Positions 59,704-64,000 of a stretch of DNA of 64,000 nt are shown here, one piece after another. A program made the position numbers and the translations under genes. The notes beneath the pieces are model-generated. The model worked only from the letters and a program-made list of their open reading frames with translations. It had not been told where the DNA came from and made no database searches. The DNA is from Saprospiraceae bacterium. Lineage in GTDB: Bacteria; Bacteroidota; Bacteroidia; Chitinophagales; Saprospiraceae. How positions within the stretch are numbered: position 1 is the first letter of the stretch; each line of letters begins with the position of its first letter. The stretch lies in NCBI GenBank assembly GCA_016713025.1, contig JADJPZ010000004.1:434001-498000 (forward strand), written 5' to 3'.

Positions 59704-60105
59704 TCACCAAACTACCTTCAACCCACAATCTTTATATTTATGAATTTGCTCATCATCAGTGATAAAAGTCATGTTGTTTTGGATCGCTTGCCAGATCAGC
59801 ATACGATCAAACGGATCTTTGTGGTGGAATGATCTTAAATTGTGAAAAGAAACCGTGTCTGAAAGATTTAAGTCAAGAATAGATACTTTACAAGCCATCT
59901 CTAATTCACGCTTAAATGTTTCTGGTGTTGCACCATTAAGACTAAGTTTCCCCAAACTATATTTGAGACTAAACTCCCAAAAACTAACTGTACTAATGAA
60001 AATTTCATTTTCTTGATTTAATAGTATATCCTTGATACTTGTCCTGATCATACCAGGTTGTGTTACCATCCAGATTCCTATATGGCTATCAATCAAATAG
60101 TTCAT
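59704..60105 (-). CDS. PIN-domain toxin (VapC-type)
   Basis: This 133-residue PIN-domain ribonuclease has the complete acidic site: D6 (NYLIDSHIGIW), E44 (SFWEFSLKY), D97/D100 (HKDPFDRML) and D117 (FITDDEQ). VapC-type toxins cut RNA, often tRNA, when not held by their antitoxin. It overlaps the upstream antitoxin gene by four bases (ATGA), a standard toxin-antitoxin arrangement. No other gene follows in the operon. Confidence 0.93.
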   Translation of the reverse strand: MNYLIDSHIGIWMVTQPGMIRTSIKDILLNQENEIFISTVSFWEFSLKYSLGKLSLNGATPETFKRELEMACKVSILDLNLSDTVSFHNLRSFHHKDPFDRMLIWQAIQNNMTFITDDEQIHKYKDCGLKVVW

Positions 60106-60350
60106 AAGCCCATTTCTTCTAATTCTTCATCCGACCATTGAAGGTCTTCCTTTTTTATATCAATTCCCAAATGACTGAGCGTACCTAATATTCTCCCTTC
60201 TTTTTTCTCAGGCAACATTTCTTTACCAAAATAACCAACTAATTCCCCAGCCTTACCTTTTACAACTTTGACTGTAACACCTTTTTTAAGAAGTTCCACA
60301 ACTTCAGAAAATCTGGCTTTAAAATCTCCAATGTGCATGGTCTGTACCAT
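60102..60350 (-). CDS. Phd/YefM-type antitoxin
   Basis: This 82-residue antitoxin has a Phd-like DNA-binding head (HIGDFKARFSEVVELLKKG) and a flexible acidic tail (WSDEELEEMGL) that should wrap the PIN toxin. It overlaps the toxin gene by four bases. The start at 60350 is the first methionine; a second (MHIGDF) at 60338 is possible. A 23-bp palindrome lies 29 bases upstream and is the likely autoregulatory operator. Confidence 0.85.
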   Translation of the reverse strand: MVQTMHIGDFKARFSEVVELLKKGVTVKVVKGKAGELVGYFGKEMLPEKKEGRILGTLSHLGIDIKKEDLQWSDEELEEMGL

Positions 60351-60378
60351 ATTTCAAATTTTTTAACAAAGATAAGAC

Positions 60379-60401
60379 ATTCTTGACAAGTTGTCAAGAA
60401 T
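60379..60401. promoter_or_regulatory. Toxin-antitoxin operator palindrome
   Basis: ATTCTTGACA (60379-60388) and TGTCAAGAAT (60392-60401) are a perfect 10-base inverted repeat around AGT. It lies upstream of the antitoxin start on the minus strand, where Phd-type antitoxins bind to repress their own operon. Confidence 0.65.
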
Positions 60402-60433
60402 AATATTTTGAAAAAATGTTAAAATAAATTTAC

Positions 60434-60480
60434 GCAATCAAATAGTAGCACATATATTTGCAACCAAATAGCAGCACATA
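60434..60480 (+). promoter_or_regulatory. Direct repeats overlapping the ArsR-gene promoter
   Basis: GCAATCAAATAGTAGCACATA (60434-60454, one base trimmed here in comparison) and GCAACCAAATAGCAGCACAT (from 60460) are 21-base direct repeats with two T/C differences and a 26-base period. The -7 box TATATTTG (60453-60460) lies between them, so a bound repressor would block transcription. Confidence 0.6.
60453..60460 (+). promoter_or_regulatory. -7 box for the ArsR/SRPBCC operon
   Basis: TATATTTG followed by C is a perfect TAnnTTTG match, 28 bases before the ATG at 60488. No exact TTTG was found at -33 (TTTA at 60428-60431). Confidence 0.6.
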
Positions 60481-60487
60481 GTATTTT

Positions 60488-60814
60488 ATGGAAGCAAGAA
60501 GAGATATATTTCAAGCCATTGCAGACCCTACCCGCAGAGCGATTGTCGTATTACTAGCTATGGGATCAATGACGCCAAATGCATTGGCAGAACATTTTGA
60601 TAGTAGCAGACAAGCTGTCTCCAAACACTTAAAAATTCTAACAGAATGCGAATTATTAAGACAAGAACAACAAGGTAGAGAGATATATTATCACTTAGAT
60701 ATCGACAAAATGAAAGAAATAGACCATTGGATAAGCCAGTTTAAAAAGATTTGGGAGTCGAAATTCGACCAGTTAGATCAATTATTAGCAAACCTTAAAT
60801 CCGAAAAGAAATGA
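60488..60814 (+). CDS. ArsR-family transcriptional regulator
   Basis: This 108-residue winged helix regulator has IFQAIADPTRRAIVVLLAMG as its opening, the DNA-recognition helix SRQAVSKHLKILTECELL and the wing EQQGREIYYHLDI. It lacks the metal-binding CVC motif of classic ArsR, so it belongs to the group that pairs with SRPBCC proteins and probably senses an organic ligand or is repressed otherwise. Direct repeats over the promoter suggest autoregulation. It overlaps the next SRPBCC gene by four bases. Confidence 0.93.
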   Translation: MEARRDIFQAIADPTRRAIVVLLAMGSMTPNALAEHFDSSRQAVSKHLKILTECELLRQEQQGREIYYHLDIDKMKEIDHWISQFKKIWESKFDQLDQLLANLKSEKK

Positions 60815-61242
60815 AACCAGAAATTGAAATTTCCAGGTTATTAGATGCAGATATAAGTCTCGTATGGAAGGCCATTACTGAAAAGGAATTGATGAAGCAA
60901 TGGTATTTTGACCTTATTGAATTCAAACCTGAAATCGGGTTTTCATTTGAGTTTACAGGTGGACATGAAGGTGGTATCCAATACAATCATATATGTGTGA
61001 TAACTGAAGTAGAATTCGAAAAAAAGCTCACCTACAGCTGGAAATATGAAGGTTATGAAGGCATATCTTATGTGACTTTCGAACTTATAGATGAGGACGG
61101 AAAGACAAGACTTAATTTTTCCCATAGCGGATTATCGACATTTCCTTACAACAATCTTGACTTTGCATTACACAATTTCGAAGGAGGTTGGGATCACTTT
61201 ATAAATCATGCATTACCAGAATTTTTAATTAAAACAAATTAA
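60811..61242 (+). CDS. SRPBCC (AHSA1-like) domain protein
   Basis: This 143-residue AHSA1-type protein opens with EIEISRLLDADISLVWKAIT and carries MKQWYFDLIEFKPEIGFSFE and the C-terminal helix EGGWDHFINHALPEFLI. The helix-grip fold holds a hydrophobic ligand. Pairs of ArsR regulator and AHSA1 proteins are common in bacteria, but their ligands are rarely known. It starts in an ATGA overlap with the regulator gene. Confidence 0.9.
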   Translation: MKPEIEISRLLDADISLVWKAITEKELMKQWYFDLIEFKPEIGFSFEFTGGHEGGIQYNHICVITEVEFEKKLTYSWKYEGYEGISYVTFELIDEDGKTRLNFSHSGLSTFPYNNLDFALHNFEGGWDHFINHALPEFLIKTN

Positions 61243-61255
61243 ATAAAACATTAAT

Positions 61256-61666
61256 ATGAGTGATAAAATCACGGTTTCAGCCATAGTAAATGCTGACAAA
61301 ATCAAAGTTTGGGATTGTTATACCAATCCGGTACATATCGTCCATTGGAATTTTGCAGATCCTTCCTGGCACTGTCCGAAAGCTGAAAATGACATGACTA
61401 TTGGTGGAAAATATCTAGCAAGAATGGAAGCCAAAGATGGGAGTTTTGGATTTGACTTCGAAGCGATTTACACCACCATTGATATGGGAAATTCTTTTTC
61501 ATATACATTTGGAGATCGTTTTTGTAATGTGAGTTTTAAGGAAGCAGATGATCAAACCAAAGTCACGGTATCATTCGATCCTGAAACAGAACATCCAATT
61601 GAAATGCAACAAGCAGGATGGCAAGCGATCCTAAATAATTTCAAATCGTATGTTGATACTTTTTAA
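61256..61666 (+). CDS. SRPBCC (AHSA1-like) domain protein
   Basis: This 136-residue AHSA1-type protein begins ITVSAIVNADKIKVWDCYTN and carries HIVHWNFADPSWHCPKAEND and the C-terminal helix MQQAGWQAILNNFKSYVD. It is the second of three SRPBCC genes in the operon and lies 13 bases after the first. Sequences of the two differ clearly, so they are old paralogs, not a recent duplication. Confidence 0.9.
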   Translation: MSDKITVSAIVNADKIKVWDCYTNPVHIVHWNFADPSWHCPKAENDMTIGGKYLARMEAKDGSFGFDFEAIYTTIDMGNSFSYTFGDRFCNVSFKEADDQTKVTVSFDPETEHPIEMQQAGWQAILNNFKSYVDTF

Positions 61667-61678
61667 AAATAAAAATCA

Positions 61679-61848
61679 ATGAATAGTCTCTTGCAGTTTG
61701 ACTTTATCGTCAATAAGGAAAATAAAACGATCAACATCCATAGAGAATTTGCAGCTGATCTTGATCTTGTTTGGGCAGCTTGGACAGAAGCTGATATCTT
61801 GGATCAATGGTGGGCGCCAAAACCATATAGAAACAAAACAAAAACAAA
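61679..61848 (+). pseudogene. Truncated third SRPBCC gene
   Basis: The first 56 codons encode a normal AHSA1 N-terminus (IVNKENKTINIHREFAADLD, LVWAAWTEADILDQWWAPKP, YRNKTKT). At about 61848 similarity stops and the frame continues into the DNA downstream of the GH127 gene, antisense to its end. Two thirds of the domain are missing, so the product would not fold. It begins 12 bases after the previous gene stop. Confidence 0.75.
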
Positions 61849-61870
61849 CTTCTTTATCCCATTTATACAT

Positions 61871-64000
61871 TTATTTACTTTCCCTCAATGTTCTTGCCCC
61901 AAATACTCTTCCTGCAGTAGTACCGTGCACTGCATTAATCTTGATGGTGATTTTTTCGTTCCCTTGGGTCAAATGTATGGGTATAGAGTAACTTTTATGG
62001 TAGAATTTGCCCGTTGCCCCTCCTTTTAATTGTTCAGTAGATATGACTTCATTGTTGACTTCAATATCAAATTTTCTGTCTTTATCATCACCGATATAAC
62101 TCAATAATAGAGAATTGGGTTTTGAAGGGTCTGTCATCATTTCAAATGAAAAATAATGGTTGACTCTTGCTTCTCTGCCTTTAACTCCCATGGCTTCACT
62201 GACATAAGACCGCTCGGTGGCAAATAATTTATGATCACGTTCCGGTTGCATTTCACCTACCCTGAAATAATCGACTGTTTTTTCTGAAATTTCTTTTTCT
62301 TCTTTTTTGAGTTTCAGATACTCTTCCTTTTGTTTTTCCCATAGATCTTGTGTAAAATAGTCCCAATAGACATTGTAATGCCCCTGGTATGTGTCATAAA
62401 AAGGTCTTAATTCTACATCAAAAGGTTTGCCTACGCCATAAGTCTTGAAGTTAAGTCCTGAAGTGGTTTTAGTCACCCAATCTTTTACCGGAAGCCTTTG
62501 ATCTGTTAATAAAACTGGTATGCCAATAAGAGGGTCAGGCATAGAATCACCCAATTGGCCGGCTAAAACAATTGGCCCATAAAGAATGCTGATTCGGTCT
62601 TTATTATCTGGCATAGCTTCCGTATGCAATGTCATCTCCATCTCTATCCTGATGTTGTCCTTATGTTTCCATCCTCTGCTGAATACAGCATATCCCTGCT
62701 GAATGTAATCCGGGTTTACCTGTTTGGAATTAATGTAATATCTTATATTTCCATTTGACCATGAAGGAATCCTGAGTTTCAGATCGAAGTTTTGTTTTTT
62801 CTTTAACTTAAAACTTAAAGTGGTAACACCTGATTCAGGAAATGTAGTCACCTGAGATACCGTAACATTTCGATTTTTCCAATTGAGTTCGGAAGGTATA
62901 AACAGATTGACATAAAGGCTTCCGTTACTTCCTTCCATATATATGCCCTCACCATATTTGGTATGGTTTTCAATGCCAGTGCCCACACAACAAGTAAATG
63001 TTTCGGTAGAATCGCTAAACATTTTTTTTGCTCCCATTCTCAATGGCATAAAATACGTCATCATTGCCGTACCCGGATGCTGTGATGACAAGATATGATT
63101 GTACAATGCGCGTTCATAATAGTCTCCAAATTCAGAAGATGGGTTCAAAGCTAAAAGCTGCCTGGTGAGTTTTAGCATATTGTATGTGTTGCAGGTTTCT
63201 GCGGTGTTGTCACTCAAACGATCATTTAGTTTGCCTGCTTCCCCACAATATTCATAATTGCTGTTGCCACCTATGACATAAGTATGGTTTTTCACCATTG
63301 TATTCCAAAAAAAAGCGGCAATTATACTGTCTTTTTTATTGCCGGTAAAGATGTATTGAGTAGCACTTCCAATAGCTTTTGGAACATTGGTATTTGAATG
63401 TTTTCCAGGTAAAGGATCAATAGATTCAGCAAGTGGTTTCATTACAAAATCATCAAAAAATTTATAGGACAACTCAAGATAATATGGATTATTTGTAACA
63501 GCATACAATTGAGCAAGTATATCATTCATGCCTCCCCATTCACACTTGAGCATTTCCTGTATTTGATCTCTATTCAGATCTTTTAAAACATTGCCTGTCC
63601 AATGAGCCATTCTTTCCAATGATTTTAGAGCTTTAGTATTATCACAATGCAGGTAAGCATCCATCAGTCCGGTCATAACTTTATGTACAGTGTACCATGG
63701 GCTCCATCCGCCATTGAGATCAAATCCGCTGGTCTTAATTTCACCCTTTGCAACTTTTCCAAAGATGTCATCTTCATTAGGAATGGCTCCAACGTATCCT
63801 GTCTTTCGGGCATTTTGACAGATGATTAATTCATCTACAATGTAGTCAATCCTTTTTTTATACTCCTGTTTTGCTGTCGCACTATACATCAATGCACAAG
63901 CAGATAAGTAGTGTCCCAAAGTATGCCCGGATACACCTGCGCTCTCCCATCCTCCATAAACTGAATCCTTTGGATTTAATCCGGCATTTTTGTAAAATCT
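61871..64000 (-). CDS. GH127-family beta-L-arabinofuranosidase-like protein (cut by window edge)
   Basis: About 709 residues are present, reading off the right edge. The first visible codons continue RFYKNAGLNPKDSVYGGWES. The enzyme is of the GH127/DUF1680 type: the catalytic and zinc-binding motif AETCNTYNMLKLT (near 63190) supplies the glutamate and first cysteine, and ETFTCCVGTGIENH (near 62985) the cysteine pair including the nucleophile. These are the residues identified in characterised beta-L-arabinofuranosidases. Inside is HTLGHYLSACALMYS in the (alpha/alpha)6 barrel, and two beta-domains follow. The 3' end lies 20 bp from the truncated SRPBCC gene. The true start and any signal peptide are outside the window. 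Confidence 0.9.
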   Translation of the reverse strand, partial: RFYKNAGLNPKDSVYGGWESAGVSGHTLGHYLSACALMYSATAKQEYKKRIDYIVDELIICQNARKTGYVGAIPNEDDIFGKVAKGEIKTSGFDLNGGWSPWYTVHKVMTGLMDAYLHCDNTKALKSLERMAHWTGNVLKDLNRDQIQEMLKCEWGGMNDILAQLYAVTNNPYYLELSYKFFDDFVMKPLAESIDPLPGKHSNTNVPKAIGSATQYIFTGNKKDSIIAAFFWNTMVKNHTYVIGGNSNYEYCGEAGKLNDRLSDNTAETCNTYNMLKLTRQLLALNPSSEFGDYYERALYNHILSSQHPGTAMMTYFMPLRMGAKKMFSDSTETFTCCVGTGIENHTKYGEGIYMEGSNGSLYVNLFIPSELNWKNRNVTVSQVTTFPESGVTTLSFKLKKKQNFDLKLRIPSWSNGNIRYYINSKQVNPDYIQQGYAVFSRGWKHKDNIRIEMEMTLHTEAMPDNKDRISILYGPIVLAGQLGDSMPDPLIGIPVLLTDQRLPVKDWVTKTTSGLNFKTYGVGKPFDVELRPFYDTYQGHYNVYWDYFTQDLWEKQKEEYLKLKKEEKEISEKTVDYFRVGEMQPERDHKLFATERSYVSEAMGVKGREARVNHYFSFEMMTDPSKPNSLLLSYIGDDKDRKFDIEVNNEVISTEQLKGGATGKFYHKSYSIPIHLTQGNEKITIKINAVHGTTAGRVFGARTLRESK

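Noticed and set aside
61679..62029. 116-residue open frame starting with an SRPBCC N-terminus
   Set aside because: Only the first 56 codons match the family; the rest is antisense to the GH127 gene and is cysteine- and serine-rich noise.

Overview
The window is low-GC DNA from a member of the Bacteroidota. Evidence for this: promoter -7 boxes of the TAnnTTTG type, few Shine-Dalgarno sequences, a type IX secretion (T9SS) C-terminal sorting domain, a giant SprB-repeat/SdrD-B surface protein, sulfoxide reductases and cell-envelope lipoproteins typical of the phylum. The repeat-rich adhesin and gene style fit the Saprospiria, but that placement is inference. I saw no tRNA, rRNA or CRISPR.

Layout. 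1-14 kb: housekeeping genes. These are the SecA N-terminus (runs off the left edge), an AspT/YidE-type transporter, TopA, a TPR/TonB-C-like protein, LptE, a DMT permease, a SET protein, a GNAT, MsrA-MsrB, and AguB-AguA (agmatine to putrescine). 14.3-26.7 kb: a 12.1-kb segment bounded by a perfect 272-bp direct repeat, the 3' half of a pentapeptide-repeat gene. It holds a response regulator, a convergent TPR histidine kinase, a T9SS-exported beta-helix protein and a divergent 1842-residue SdrD/SprB-repeat protein. 27-37 kb: a Kazal-domain lipoprotein, then a probable beta-1,3-gluco-oligosaccharide locus. That locus has a GH2-like TIM-barrel enzyme, a 1141-residue GH94/GH149/GH161-type phosphorylase, two GH17-like enzymes, a frameshifted sugar:cation symporter and a membrane-anchored HTH protein. 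37.7-45.7 kb: a sortilin/BNR-repeat protein, a YdjM-like membrane hydrolase, a RelE-type toxin-antitoxin pair flanked by a 45-bp direct repeat, an M20 amidohydrolase, TilS and a lipoprotein. 46.2-52.2 kb: an RDD gene divergent from a tightly overlapped SpoIIM-like/DUF4129/DUF4350/MoxR/DUF58 operon. 52.5-59.1 kb: a DUF3299-like lipoprotein, LysA, a histidine phosphatase, ValS, an unknown small protein and an SRPBCC protein. 59.7-64 kb: a Phd/PIN toxin-antitoxin pair, an ArsR regulator with two SRPBCC genes and a third truncated one, and a GH127 enzyme running off the right edge.

Intergenic DNA is unusually rich in palindromes. Two short segments look like MITEs: 1437-1538 and 59482-59641, the latter with 21-bp terminal inverted repeats and an apparent 8-bp target duplication. 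A 355-bp element at 45.7-46.06 kb carries a string of hairpins between imperfect terminal inverted repeats, and its end motif recurs near 1.1 and 6.6 kb. In two places a complete gene is followed by an inserted cargo and then a second copy of that gene's 3' end, which is the most unusual structural theme in the window.
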